Positions 1 to 8,303 of a stretch of DNA of 64,000 bases are shown piece after piece. Source of the DNA: Microbulbifer aggregans (GTDB taxonomy: Bacteria; Pseudomonadota; Gammaproteobacteria; Pseudomonadales; Cellvibrionaceae); NCBI RefSeq assembly GCF_020524005.1, contig NZ_JAIVKK010000001.1, forward strand, positions 806,001 to 870,000, in the 5' to 3' direction. Under the pieces are notes generated by a model. The model had not been told where the DNA came from. It saw only the letters and a list, made by a program, of their open reading frames with translations, and made no database searches. The position numbers and the translations under genes are program-made. Position 1 is the stretch's first letter; each line of letters begins with the position of its first letter.

Positions 1-50
1 CGGCGTTCAGAGTATCATGCCGCCCCAAACTGACCCGGACAGGACAAATT

Positions 51-560
51 ATGATCACCCTGCATACCACCTACGGCGACATCGCCATCGAACTGAACTT
101 TGACAAGGCGCCGAAAACCGCAGCCAACTTCCTGCAGTACTGCCGCGACGATTTCTACACCGGCACCATTTTTCACCGGGTAATCAACAACTTCATGGTT
201 CAGGGCGGCGGCATGACCCCGAACATGGACCAAAAGGCTACCCGCGACGCCATCGAAAACGAAGCCGACAACGGCCTGAAAAACGACACCGGCACCCTCG
301 CGATGGCCCGCACCATGGACCCGCACTCCGCCACTGCGCAATTCTTCATCAATGTGAACGACAACGACTTCCTGAACTTCCGCTCCAAGGACGCCCAGGG
401 CTGGGGTTACTGCGTGTTCGGCAAAGTTGCTGAAGGTATGGACGTGGTCAACAAAATCAAGGAAGTTGCCACCGGCAGCAACGGCTTCCACCAGGACGTA
501 CCGACCGAGACCATCGAAATTACCGGCGTCACAGTTTCAGACGCTTACGCCGATAAGTAA
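51..560 (+). CDS. ppiB: Peptidyl-prolyl cis-trans isomerase B (cytoplasmic cyclophilin)
   Basis: Catalyses cis-trans isomerisation of peptidyl-proline bonds in the cytoplasm. The 169-residue product is a single cyclophilin domain without signal peptide, the usual size for PpiB. Visible hallmarks are the opening [16 protein letters not shown], the catalytic block [26 protein letters not shown] and [15 protein letters not shown]. The ATG is preceded by AGGA about 7 nt upstream. lpxH follows 50 bp downstream on the same strand; ppiB-lpxH adjacency is common in gammaproteobacteria, so the two are probably co-transcribed. Confidence 0.95.
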   Translation: MITLHTTYGDIAIELNFDKAPKTAANFLQYCRDDFYTGTIFHRVINNFMVQGGGMTPNMDQKATRDAIENEADNGLKNDTGTLAMARTMDPHSATAQFFINVNDNDFLNFRSKDAQGWGYCVFGKVAEGMDVVNKIKEVATGSNGFHQDVPTETIEITGVTVSDAYADK

Positions 561-610
561 TTAACGGCACACGTATCGGGCCAACCTATGGAAAACGGGC
601 GGAGCATTCA

Positions 611-1339
611 GTGACCAGCTTTATCATTTCAGACTTACATCTGGACGAATCCCGCCCGGCGCTCACCCGCGCCTTCTTCGAATTCCTGCACGGGCAAGCT
701 GCCGGCGCTGATACCCTGTACATCCTGGGCGACTTCTTCGAAGTATGGATCGGGGACGACGACGATGCGCCCCTGGCGGAATCCGTCGCGCGCCAGCTGA
801 AAGCCTACAGTGATCTGGGCACTGCGGTGTACCTGATGCACGGCAATCGCGATTTCCTCCTCGGCAGTGATTACGCAGCGCGCTGCGGGGCCACCCTTGT
901 GCCCGACCCGAGTGTGGCAAAACTGGGTGGCGAGCAGGTTCTGCTTATGCATGGCGACAGCCTGTGCACCCGCGACCTGGAGTATATGGCGTTTCGCGAC
1001 CAGGCCCGCAACCCGCAGTGGCAACAGGCGTTGCTGGCCAAGCCACTTGCGGAGCGCCGCCAGATCGCCACGCAGATCCGCGCCGTTTCCAAGTCTATGA
1101 ACAGCAACAAAGCCGAAGACATTATGGATGTCACTCCGGATGAAGTTGTGTCGATCATGCGCGAGTTTGACGTGCAGACCCTGATCCACGGTCACACCCA
1201 CCGCCCTGCCCGTCACCAGCTGAACATTGACGGCAAGCCCGCACAGCGAATAGTGCTCGGTGACTGGGGCGAACTCGGCTGGTGTATCCGCGCCGATGAA
1301 AATGGACTTGAACTCCTGCACTGGCCCACGGCATCCTAA
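611..1339 (+). CDS. lpxH: UDP-2,3-diacylglucosamine diphosphatase LpxH
   Basis: Hydrolyses UDP-2,3-diacylglucosamine to lipid X and UMP in lipid A synthesis, acting at the inner membrane surface. The 242-residue calcineurin-like phosphoesterase shows all metal-binding motifs in order: SDLHLDE, GDFFEVWIGDDD, HGNRDFLLG, MHGDSLCT and IHGHTHRPA. The start is a GTG with GGAG at 601-604 just upstream. No ATG lies nearby that would keep the SDLHLDE block near the N-terminus. It follows ppiB. Confidence 0.95.
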   Translation: MTSFIISDLHLDESRPALTRAFFEFLHGQAAGADTLYILGDFFEVWIGDDDDAPLAESVARQLKAYSDLGTAVYLMHGNRDFLLGSDYAARCGATLVPDPSVAKLGGEQVLLMHGDSLCTRDLEYMAFRDQARNPQWQQALLAKPLAERRQIATQIRAVSKSMNSNKAEDIMDVTPDEVVSIMREFDVQTLIHGHTHRPARHQLNIDGKPAQRIVLGDWGELGWCIRADENGLELLHWPTAS

Positions 1340-1415
1340 GGCAAACCAAGCGCCTGCATTGCCGGCATCGGTATCCGGTTGATACCGGGTATTCCACGGA
1401 TTCGGAGCCTTTCCT

Positions 1416-2579
1416 TTGCCTCACCTGAATTCACTCTACAAACGCGTCCTGATCCTTGGCGGATATGGCACATTCGGCGCGCGCATCGCCGAACTTCTCG
1501 CCAACGAACCCAATATCCAGCTGGTCATCGCTGGCCGCGACCGCTTTAAGGCCGACCTGCTCGCAAGCCAACTGCGCGAGCGCTTCCCCGAGGCACATTT
1601 TGAAGGGTTACGACTGGACCACGAGGCAGTCAATTTCGCGGGCCAGCTAGCCGCACTCAACCTTGACCTGCTAATCCACTGCGCCGGCCCCTTCCAGGGT
1701 CAGGATTACCATATCGCCGAGGCCTGCATTAATAGCTGCACCGCCTACATCGATATTGCCGATGCCGGCGACTTTGTGTGCAACATCGAAGGGCTGGACA
1801 GCAACGCACGCGCAGCCGGCACCGTTGCCATCAGCGGCGCCAGCAGCCTCCCGGCACTCAGTTCCGCCGCCATCAAACGGCTCGCAGCCCCATTCCACAC
1901 CGTGGAAAGCATCGAAATCGATATAGCACCCGCACACCAGATCAGCCGGGGCCTCGCGACAGTCCGCTCGGGCTTTGAATCTCTGGGAAAAGAATTCGTC
2001 ATCACGCGCAACGGCCAATCCCACACGACATTTGCCGGAGACGAACTACGCCAGGTCGACACAGGACACCCGGTAGGAAAACGATGGGTATGCAATTTTG
2101 ATGTGCCCGACCTCCGCCTGATCCCGGCGGCACTGCCACAAATACAAAACCTGCGCTTTGGTACCGGTGTCCAACCGCGTCCACTGCAATTGGGCCTGGC
2201 GCTCTGCGCACAACTGGCACGCATTAAATTACCAGACACGATTCCACCACTGCTTCCGCACCTGGCAAAAGCCGGTCACTGGCTTGCAGCACGCTGGCCC
2301 GGAGGCAGCCCGCATGGCGGCATGCAAGTGAAAATTAGCGGGACCACTGACCATGAGACACTCGCCGCGTCCAGCTGGCAGGTTCTCGGATTGAATGGGG
2401 ACGGCCCATGGATTCCGGCTGCGCCGGCCGCGGCCATGGCCCGAAAGATATTGAGAAAGGAATACAGCACCAGCGGGGCGAGGCCCTGCTGGCAACTGTT
2501 AGAGCTGGAAGAAATCCTGGAAGAGCTGACCCCGCACGCAGTGGTCAGCCGGTTTGATACACCGCAAAGCGCCCGCTGA
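1416..2579 (+). CDS. Saccharopine dehydrogenase-like NAD(P)-binding oxidoreductase
   Basis: The 387-residue protein opens with a Rossmann dinucleotide-binding signature (VLILGGYGTFGARIAELL), followed by a short-chain-like AGRD segment. This is the pattern of saccharopine-dehydrogenase-type oxidoreductases of unknown substrate. Further blocks include LLIHCAGPFQGQDY and ISGASSLPALSSAAI. The start is TTG with GGAG at 1404-1407, 8 nt upstream. The C-terminal half is not recognised. It stands alone, convergent with the SulP gene. The substrate cannot be told from sequence; a lysine-pathway role is not implied. Confidence 0.75.
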   Translation: MPHLNSLYKRVLILGGYGTFGARIAELLANEPNIQLVIAGRDRFKADLLASQLRERFPEAHFEGLRLDHEAVNFAGQLAALNLDLLIHCAGPFQGQDYHIAEACINSCTAYIDIADAGDFVCNIEGLDSNARAAGTVAISGASSLPALSSAAIKRLAAPFHTVESIEIDIAPAHQISRGLATVRSGFESLGKEFVITRNGQSHTTFAGDELRQVDTGHPVGKRWVCNFDVPDLRLIPAALPQIQNLRFGTGVQPRPLQLGLALCAQLARIKLPDTIPPLLPHLAKAGHWLAARWPGGSPHGGMQVKISGTTDHETLAASSWQVLGLNGDGPWIPAAPAAAMARKILRKEYSTSGARPCWQLLELEEILEELTPHAVVSRFDTPQSAR

Positions 2580-2594
2580 CGCGGAGCTTTGCGG
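2562..2594. repeat. Inverted repeat at convergent gene ends
   Basis: CCGCAAAGC (2562-2570) is perfectly repeated in inverse as GCTTTGCGG (2586-2594) around a 15-nt loop containing the stop codon of the oxidoreductase gene. It lies between two convergent genes and could act as a weak terminator, but there is no T-run on either side, so this is only a structural observation. Confidence 0.3.
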
Positions 2595-2618
2595 CGATCT
2601 CACACAACTGCAGCCTAC

Positions 2619-4256
2619 TTACGCCGCCCCACTTGGTAACGCAGCGATATCAGGCCCATCCGGTTGCTGCAAGGCAACCTCCGCAGCTTTCAATGCTTCA
2701 AAGCGGTCCTTGAAAGACCCCTGTGCAGGCAACCTTCCGTTCAAGCCCTTCAGAACCTTATGTACTTCGTCGTTCATGCCGGCGAGATACAACTGCTTCC
2801 CACTGTCACGGGCATCTGTGGCAATCGTCTCCACCGCCAGTGCTGCGGAAAGATCCAGGAACGGTACCGCGGAAAAATCGAGGATCAGGATCTGCGAGCC
2901 GGATGCACTCTGCTCCCGCACATGGTGACCGAGGTCTGCAGCCGCGCCGAAACTCAGCGGGCCACTGAACTCGAACAGTGCGATGCGATCGCGATTACGC
3001 GACAGAATTGCCCGCTCTTCCTCAGAGTCCAGATGCTCGGGCAGGTTACGCAAATGCTCGATTTGCAGGCGCGCCACCTGCTTTACATAAGCGAGCGCTG
3101 CCAAAACCACGCCTACACCCACAGCGGTGATCAGGTCGACAAAAATAGTCAATCCAAGTACCAGTACCATCAACAGTAGATCCCAGCGGGGGCCCTGGTG
3201 AGCACGCTTGAGGTAGCTCCAGTCGATGATATCGAGGCCGACTTTAACCAAAATACCCGCCAGCACCGCCTGCGGGATATTTTCCGCCAGAGGCCCGAGA
3301 CCCAGAGCCACCGCCAGCAACACCAGCGAGTGAACCATGCCGGAAATACGGGTCTGACCACCAGAGCGGATATTGACTACGGTACGCATAGTGGCACCTG
3401 CACCAGCGATACCGCCGATGAAGCCCGCCGCCGCATTACCGATTCCCTGACCAATCAGCTCTTTGTTGCTGTGGTGACGGGTACGGGTCATGTTATCCGC
3501 CACCAGCGAGGTCAGCAGACTGTCCAGTGAACCCAGAATAGCCAGAATAATCGCCGCTTCGACCACCAACATGATCTGGTCACCGCCGAATACCGGCATA
3601 TGCAGCTCTGGCAAACCGGTGGGGATACTACCGAGTACCGGCACATTCAGTGCAAAGAAAGCGACCAGCGTACCCGCAATCAGCGCCGCCAGGGGCGCGG
3701 GCACATAGCGCCCCCACTTCGAGGGCCACAGGTAAACCATCGCCAGGGTAGCAATGCCCAGCAGCAAGTTGGCGGGATGAATAGCCGAAAGCGCCTCTGG
3801 TACATTACCCAATGCGCCCAGGGTTCCGCTCGGAGAAGCGTGCCCAAGCAAGGGGTTCAGCTGAAGGATGATAATGATCACGCCGATACCGGTCATAAAA
3901 CCGGAGATCACCGGATATGGCACCAGGCGAATATAGTGACCAACCCCAAGCACGCCAAAGACAACCTGCAAGACACCGGCCAGTATCACCGCCGTGAAAA
4001 TAAGGGAGGCGTCGCCAGAGAGACTGGCGAATAAGCCCGCCAGCACAACCACCATTGGGCCGGTAGGACCGGAAATCTGCGGACCGGTACCGCCAAACAA
4101 TGCGGCGAAAAAGCCCACGGCTATTGCGCCGTACATGCCGGCCATAGGGCCAAGCCCCGACGCCACACCCAGGGCCAATGCCAAGGGCAACGCTACGACA
4201 CCGGCGGTAACTCCACCGGTGATGTCGCCGCGCAAATTGGACAAATCAAACTTCAT
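2619..4256 (-). CDS. SulP-family anion transporter with STAS domain (bicarbonate candidate)
   Basis: The 545-residue inner-membrane protein has an N-terminal SulP permease of many hydrophobic segments (about residues 10-400), including GVVALPLALALGVASGLGP and GGTGPQISGPTGPMVV. A C-terminal cytosolic STAS domain (about 410-530) follows. SulP proteins move sulfate, bicarbonate or other anions. The beta-carbonic anhydrase gene lies 90 bp upstream on the same strand, so bicarbonate uptake coupled to CO2/HCO3- interconversion is the likeliest role (inference from context). The start has a GTAAGG ribosome site. It is one of three SulP genes in this window and is the most diverged of them. Confidence 0.88.
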   Translation of the reverse strand: MKFDLSNLRGDITGGVTAGVVALPLALALGVASGLGPMAGMYGAIAVGFFAALFGGTGPQISGPTGPMVVVLAGLFASLSGDASLIFTAVILAGVLQVVFGVLGVGHYIRLVPYPVISGFMTGIGVIIIILQLNPLLGHASPSGTLGALGNVPEALSAIHPANLLLGIATLAMVYLWPSKWGRYVPAPLAALIAGTLVAFFALNVPVLGSIPTGLPELHMPVFGGDQIMLVVEAAIILAILGSLDSLLTSLVADNMTRTRHHSNKELIGQGIGNAAAGFIGGIAGAGATMRTVVNIRSGGQTRISGMVHSLVLLAVALGLGPLAENIPQAVLAGILVKVGLDIIDWSYLKRAHQGPRWDLLLMVLVLGLTIFVDLITAVGVGVVLAALAYVKQVARLQIEHLRNLPEHLDSEEERAILSRNRDRIALFEFSGPLSFGAAADLGHHVREQSASGSQILILDFSAVPFLDLSAALAVETIATDARDSGKQLYLAGMNDEVHKVLKGLNGRLPAQGSFKDRFEALKAAEVALQQPDGPDIAALPSGAA

Positions 4257-4346
4257 GACAGCCTTACCTTCTTCAAACTATTCAACTTCCCTGCAAAAAC
4301 GCTACCACTCCAGACAAATAAATACTGCGCGACGAAAACTTTCGCG

Positions 4347-5021
4347 TCAGGCGCCGCAGGCTCCTCCGGTTACGGCTTCCGGCAACTCACCAAACAGGGA
4401 GCGGTAGCGCTCTTCCATTGGCTTGAACTCACGGGCTTCTTCGTCAAGGCACAGCACTTCGCCACTGCCAATGTTGTAAACCCAGCCATGCAGGGTGATG
4501 CCGCCATTGGCGATGCCATTGGCTACAGCCGGGTGGGTGCGCAGGTGCTGCATCTGCTGGATAACGTTCTCGAAGGTCACCTCATCCAGATGATCAGTGC
4601 ACAGCTCGCCGTGACGGCCGCGAACCACTTCAGTGGCGGAACGACAGTGACCCAGCCACTCTTTCACGTGCGGCAAACCGTCCAGCTTCTCCGGTGCGAT
4701 TGCGCCCTTCATGGCACCACAATCGGTATGGCCGCACACCACAATATGGGAAACACCCAGTGCCGCGACAGCAAACTCGATAGAGGCAGTCATGCCGCCA
4801 GTCTGACTGCTGTGCGGAGGAACAACATTGCCGGCATTACGGCAGATAAACAGCTCACCGGGCTCGGTTTGAGTCACCAGGTTCGGGTCAATGCGCGAAT
4901 CTGCACAGGTAATGAACAGCACTTCAGGGTTCTGTCCATCTGCCAACTTGGAAAAACGGGCTTGCTTGGTCGGGAAAACTTCTTTTTGAAACTTCGCCAC
5001 TCCAGAAATCACGTGCTCCAT
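4347..5021 (-). CDS. Beta-class carbonic anhydrase
   Basis: Zinc enzyme interconverting CO2 and bicarbonate in the cytoplasm. The 224-residue protein shows the beta-class zinc ligands in CADSRIDPNLV (Cys, Asp) and HTDCGAMKG (His, Cys). I chose the internal ATG at 5021 (protein begins MEHVISGVAKF). AGGAG lies 5 nt before it and family members start here, although the frame stays open a further 22 codons upstream. It forms an apparent operon with the SulP gene and is divergent from the LysR-type regulator, which is the obvious candidate controller. Confidence 0.93.
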   Translation of the reverse strand: MEHVISGVAKFQKEVFPTKQARFSKLADGQNPEVLFITCADSRIDPNLVTQTEPGELFICRNAGNVVPPHSSQTGGMTASIEFAVAALGVSHIVVCGHTDCGAMKGAIAPEKLDGLPHVKEWLGHCRSATEVVRGRHGELCTDHLDEVTFENVIQQMQHLRTHPAVANGIANGGITLHGWVYNIGSGEVLCLDEEAREFKPMEERYRSLFGELPEAVTGGACGA

Positions 5022-5077
5022 GGAAACTCCTATTTCATAACGACTATGGGCTAACTGGTTGGAATCCATTATTTTTT

Positions 5078-5125
5078 GATAGTTCAATAAGTTAAAATAC
5101 CAATTGCTGATAACCTTTGATTATC
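5078..5125. promoter_or_regulatory. Divergent promoter region with palindromic LysR-type operator candidate
   Basis: The 124-bp spacer between the carbonic anhydrase start (5021) and the regulator start (5146) carries a dyad, GATAA (5109-5113), seven bases, TTATC (5121-5125). A related half-site GATAG at 5078-5082 sits three helical turns away. The spacing and GATA/TATC arms resemble OxyR-clade sites, which fits the regulator encoded alongside. Binding is inferred only. Confidence 0.4.
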
Positions 5126-5145
5126 AAAAGCCTGACGGAGTGACC

Positions 5146-6087
5146 GTGCCAACGCAGCAACAAGCCCCCACCATCAAGCAACTCGAGTACTTTGTGACTG
5201 TTGCGTCGCGACTAAATTTCCGACGCGCCGCCGAAGAACTCAGGGTTAGCCAGCCAGCCCTCACCACGCAGATTCGGGCACTGGAAACCACTCTGGGACT
5301 GCCGCTGTTTGAGCGAAACCGTACTGGCACGCTGATAACGCCACAGGGACGCGAACTGCTTGAGCACGCCCGCCAACTGGTTCTCAGCATGCGAGAGTTT
5401 ACCGGGCTCGCCGAAATGGTCGGACAGGGGCACCAGACCACCTTCAAACTCGGCGTTCCGCCCACATTGGGGCCCTACCTGTTGCCGAACGTATTGCCCT
5501 CGCTGCACAGCCAGCATCAACGCCTCAAGCTTTACGTCCGGGAAGCGCCACCGCGATCTCTACTCCGTGGCCTGAGTGAAGGCAGCTACGACATTGCCAT
5601 CGTACCGCTACCGATTGAACGGGATGATCTGGCGGTAGAGCCACTATTCACGGAGCCGTTGAAATTCGTGGTACCTGCCGACCACCCACTGGCTGGCAAG
5701 AGCAAAGTCAGCCCATCACAATTACGCGGCGAAAAAGTACTGACCCTGGAAGACCACCACCACTTCCACCATCAGGTTCAGGAGATCTGCCAGCGTCTTG
5801 GCGCGCATTTGCAGCGTGACTACGAAGGCACCAGTCTGGATACCTTGCGACAAATGGTGGTAATGGGGCTCGGCGTTGCGTTTCTGCCGGGGCTCTACGT
5901 GCACTCCGAAATGCACAACCCCGAGGCCCTGCATGTCAGTGAAATCCGCTCAAAACCGATTCTGCGACAACACGGCCTGGTATGGCGGGCAAGCGCGCCC
6001 GCGAGGCGGTACTATCGGGCGTTGGCGGCCGATATCCGCAACATCGTGCGCGAACGACTGGGCGATATTGTGACGGTTGATGAATAA
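5146..6087 (+). CDS. OxyR-clade LysR-type regulator with histidine cluster at the redox-Cys position
   Basis: The 313-residue transcription factor has an N-terminal winged HTH (about 10-70; FRRAAEELRVSQPALTTQI) and an OxyR-like effector domain, including GPYLLPNVLPSL and YEGTSLDTLRQMVVMGLGV. A gapless alignment by eye to E. coli OxyR around LEDGHC puts His206 where the peroxidatic Cys199 should be. Cys215 matches Cys208. Residues 204-209 read HHHFHH. It therefore cannot use the classical Cys199-Cys208 switch; metal or pH sensing is possible (inference). The start is GTG with GGAG 5 nt upstream, preferred over a TTG at 5104. It is divergent from carbonic anhydrase-SulP. Confidence 0.85.
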   Translation: MPTQQQAPTIKQLEYFVTVASRLNFRRAAEELRVSQPALTTQIRALETTLGLPLFERNRTGTLITPQGRELLEHARQLVLSMREFTGLAEMVGQGHQTTFKLGVPPTLGPYLLPNVLPSLHSQHQRLKLYVREAPPRSLLRGLSEGSYDIAIVPLPIERDDLAVEPLFTEPLKFVVPADHPLAGKSKVSPSQLRGEKVLTLEDHHHFHHQVQEICQRLGAHLQRDYEGTSLDTLRQMVVMGLGVAFLPGLYVHSEMHNPEALHVSEIRSKPILRQHGLVWRASAPARRYYRALAADIRNIVRERLGDIVTVDE

Positions 6088-6144
6088 ACCTCCTGCAGCG
6101 AGACAGAAAGCTGCGCAATGCGCGCCAACACAAGAGGAATAGCA

Positions 6145-6405
6145 ATGAATAACGAACAAAAAATCGATGTTAAGCAGGCTCTACGGGTGTTCGACAAAAT
6201 CACCCGGCACGGAGAGAAAACCGAAAAGGGATGGCAATACCGCGGCCTTTCAGCCAGCACCGATTTTGACGGTTACACGGTGTTCCTGCGCTCAGCAAAA
6301 GTTGAACTGACGATCTTCTTCCACAACAAATTCACTATCGAGTGCCGCAACTCACTGGACCTCGAAGAATTTATCGAACTGCTCGGGAAAATCGAACGCA
6401 GCTAA
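6145..6405 (+). CDS. Small DUF3081-like protein
   Basis: The 86-residue soluble protein begins MNNEQKIDVKQALRVFDKI and contains the conserved-looking stretches YRGLSASTDFDGYTV and LTIFFHNKF. This resembles the small gammaproteobacterial DUF3081 family, which has no known function. The internal ATG at 6145 has GAGG 9 nt upstream and is preferred to the ATG at 6118. It follows the LysR gene by 57 bp and may be read through from it. Family assignment is from memory of the pattern. Confidence 0.7.
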   Translation: MNNEQKIDVKQALRVFDKITRHGEKTEKGWQYRGLSASTDFDGYTVFLRSAKVELTIFFHNKFTIECRNSLDLEEFIELLGKIERS

Positions 6406-6439
6406 TGCCCACCCGAGCCCGTTCTGCGGCTCCTGGGAC

Positions 6440-7060
6440 TTACGCGATTCCAGGCACACCACTGTGAAACCGGAACTCGCCATCACCGCTTTCGACAAGC
6501 GCTCGCTCTACCTCAAGCAGCGCCTGCACACGCGGCTCAATATCCTCGTCGCTGACACCCTGGGCCAGGCTCAGGTAATCGCGAAAATGACGCGCTTCCG
6601 ACTTCAGCAGAGAAAAATAAAATTTCTGCAACTCATCGTCGAGATGCGGCGCAATACGTGCAAATCGCTCACAGGAACGCGCCTCAATAATCGCCCCACA
6701 GATCAGCGTATCCACCAACCGGCCCGGCTCGGCGGAACGAACCTCGCTACGCAACCCGGCCGCATAGCGCGACGCACTGATATGTGGATAGGCAATACCG
6801 CGTTTTTTCATGATCGCGATAACCTGCTCAAAATGACGCAACTCCTCGCGCGCGAGCCGTGACATCTTGTTGAGCAGATCAAAATTATCGAGATAGCGGA
6901 ACATCAGATTCAGTGCCGTGCCCGCGGCTTTTTTCTCGCAATTGGCGTGATCGACCAGCATCAACGCCGGCTCCGACAACGCAGCCTCAACCCAGGCATC
7001 CGGGGTCGGGCACAGCAGAAATTCATGGATCGCGGAAAGATCAGGCACTTCGATAGACAT
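6440..7060 (-). CDS. miaE: tRNA-(2-methylthio-N6-isopentenyladenosine-37) hydroxylase MiaE
   Basis: Oxygen-dependent diiron enzyme hydroxylating the isopentenyl group of ms2i6A37 in tRNA. The 206-residue product has the ferritin-like helices and metal ligands: DHANCEKKAAGTALNLMFRY, REELRHFEQ, EARSCERFARI and SEARHFRDYL. The ATG at 7060 is chosen over the TTG at 7090 because a consensus TATAAT (minus strand, 7103-7108) would put the transcript start near 7096, too close to the TTG. The ribosome site is weak. It is a single gene, convergent with DUF3081. Confidence 0.9.
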   Translation of the reverse strand: MSIEVPDLSAIHEFLLCPTPDAWVEAALSEPALMLVDHANCEKKAAGTALNLMFRYLDNFDLLNKMSRLAREELRHFEQVIAIMKKRGIAYPHISASRYAAGLRSEVRSAEPGRLVDTLICGAIIEARSCERFARIAPHLDDELQKFYFSLLKSEARHFRDYLSLAQGVSDEDIEPRVQALLEVERALVESGDGEFRFHSGVPGIA

Positions 7061-7102
7061 AGGCGGCAGGGAATCTTCAATAAACCACAAGAATGGCGGC
7101 GC

Positions 7103-7108
7103 ATTATA
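7103..7108 (-). promoter_or_regulatory. miaE -10 element
   Basis: A perfect TATAAT on the minus strand lies 43 bases upstream of the chosen miaE ATG. No good -35 hexamer is evident at 17 bp, so the call rests on the -10 alone. Confidence 0.45.
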
Positions 7109-7183
7109 GCGCCTCCCCCGCCTACTGGATAACCATACGGGTTCTTGGAGGGGAAATTTGATGTGGAGCCTTGGTCACAAAGA

Positions 7184-7222
7184 TTGATAACGGCTTATTA
7201 AGTGGATTAATATTTATAACTA
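7184..7222 (+). promoter_or_regulatory. Promoter with possible Ter-like site upstream of the Tus-like gene
   Basis: TTGATA (7184-7189) and TAATAT (7208-7213) are spaced 18 bp, giving a start point near 7220. TTATAACTA at 7214-7222 overlaps it and matches 8 of 9 bases of the E. coli Ter core TTGTAACTA. In E. coli a Ter site overlaps the tus promoter and autoregulates it. Bases outside this core do not match Ter, so the operator idea is speculative. Confidence 0.35.
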
Positions 7223-7227
7223 CCCCC

Positions 7228-8211
7228 ATGAGATCCATACCATTGCCCAGCAAACCGCTATCAATAGCCGAGACAGGGCGCCTGCGCGCTATCACCCGGT
7301 TACTTCCCGACTCGCTCTCGGTCATGCACCAACGGGCATCGACCCTGAGAGATGCCCTTTCGGATCTGGAGCACAACGCCTCACCGTGGGAAAGCTATGT
7401 GCTGCAACCAGCCTTTGCCAGCGATGCAGCGCTGCGCTTAAGCCAGCCTTTCGACACGCCATATCAGCTGGCGGGTGCACTATTCTCCCAGCTCGACTAT
7501 GACGACGAAGTGGAGCTTGGCGACGCACGCCAAACTTTGCAGATACCGGGCCTGCTCGCGGTACCCTCCACCGTAATCACGCTGGCGCAGGAACTGAATC
7601 GGGCCAAATCCGAATTCCAGCAATTCGCCGCCGAGTTCAAACAAATATTGTCTGACTGCCCCACGCTCGAACGCGACGCGCAACTCCGGGAGGCCATTGC
7701 CGATGCCGGCTTCCCGCGAACCCACTTGCGTCAGTCTTACCGCCAGATTCTTCTGTGCCCACAAAAGCCCGACGCTATTACGTTGAGCTGGATCAAAGCG
7801 CGCAAGTCCATCAAAAAAGTGACTGTAGAGTGGTGCGAAAAAAAGCTGGTGCAGCTGGATCCCCTGGGCGAGGACGCCGGGATTCAGTACCAGCGCCAGC
7901 TATTGGCCGGACTACATCCCCGCCAGCGAGACTCCCTACGCCAGGTTCAGGTTCAAAGTCGCGCCAACCTGCAGGTTGCGGAGATTTTTTACGGTGCCCC
8001 CCGGGCGGGAGAGAAAGACACCTATCGGCAGGTGGGCTACTCGGCGATGCCGGTATTGGTCAACGGAGGAAACAACAGAAATCTCCCGGAGTTCACGCGT
8101 GTCGATCACAACCCGCCCGCCAGTCGTCGCCGCCAGCGACGCGACCTCAAGATCTCACCAGAACCACTATTAGCAGCCCTTCGTGTGCATCTGCACACCG
8201 GACAGCAATAA
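7228..8211 (+). CDS. Tus-like DNA replication terminus site-binding protein
   Basis: Tus binds Ter sites and arrests replication forks in one direction. This 327-residue basic protein (E. coli Tus has 309) shares the order of several Tus landmarks. LQIPGLLAVPSTVITLAQELNR corresponds to the LPGVLCY helix region. LRQSYRQILLCPQKPDAITLS followed by WIKARKSIKK corresponds to [22 protein letters not shown]. The terminal PLLAALRVHLH matches PLRLIIPRLHLY. The central-to-C-terminal part is Arg/Lys-rich, as expected for DNA binding. The ATG at 7228 is chosen for length; a TTG at 7171 is the alternative. Similarity is distant but collinear. Confidence 0.7.
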   Translation: MRSIPLPSKPLSIAETGRLRAITRLLPDSLSVMHQRASTLRDALSDLEHNASPWESYVLQPAFASDAALRLSQPFDTPYQLAGALFSQLDYDDEVELGDARQTLQIPGLLAVPSTVITLAQELNRAKSEFQQFAAEFKQILSDCPTLERDAQLREAIADAGFPRTHLRQSYRQILLCPQKPDAITLSWIKARKSIKKVTVEWCEKKLVQLDPLGEDAGIQYQRQLLAGLHPRQRDSLRQVQVQSRANLQVAEIFYGAPRAGEKDTYRQVGYSAMPVLVNGGNNRNLPEFTRVDHNPPASRRRQRRDLKISPEPLLAALRVHLHTGQQ

Positions 8212-8303
8212 TTTACACCCGCAGATAACGCTTCAGGGGGAGCCAACCGCGGATACAAGAGTGATAGCAAGTAAGAAGAAACGCGAGCAGCAGGCGTCCT
8301 GTG

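Noticed and set aside
1370-1392. GGTATC/GATACC dyad before the oxidoreductase gene
   Set aside because: Only six base pairs and no conserved context; it could arise by chance.
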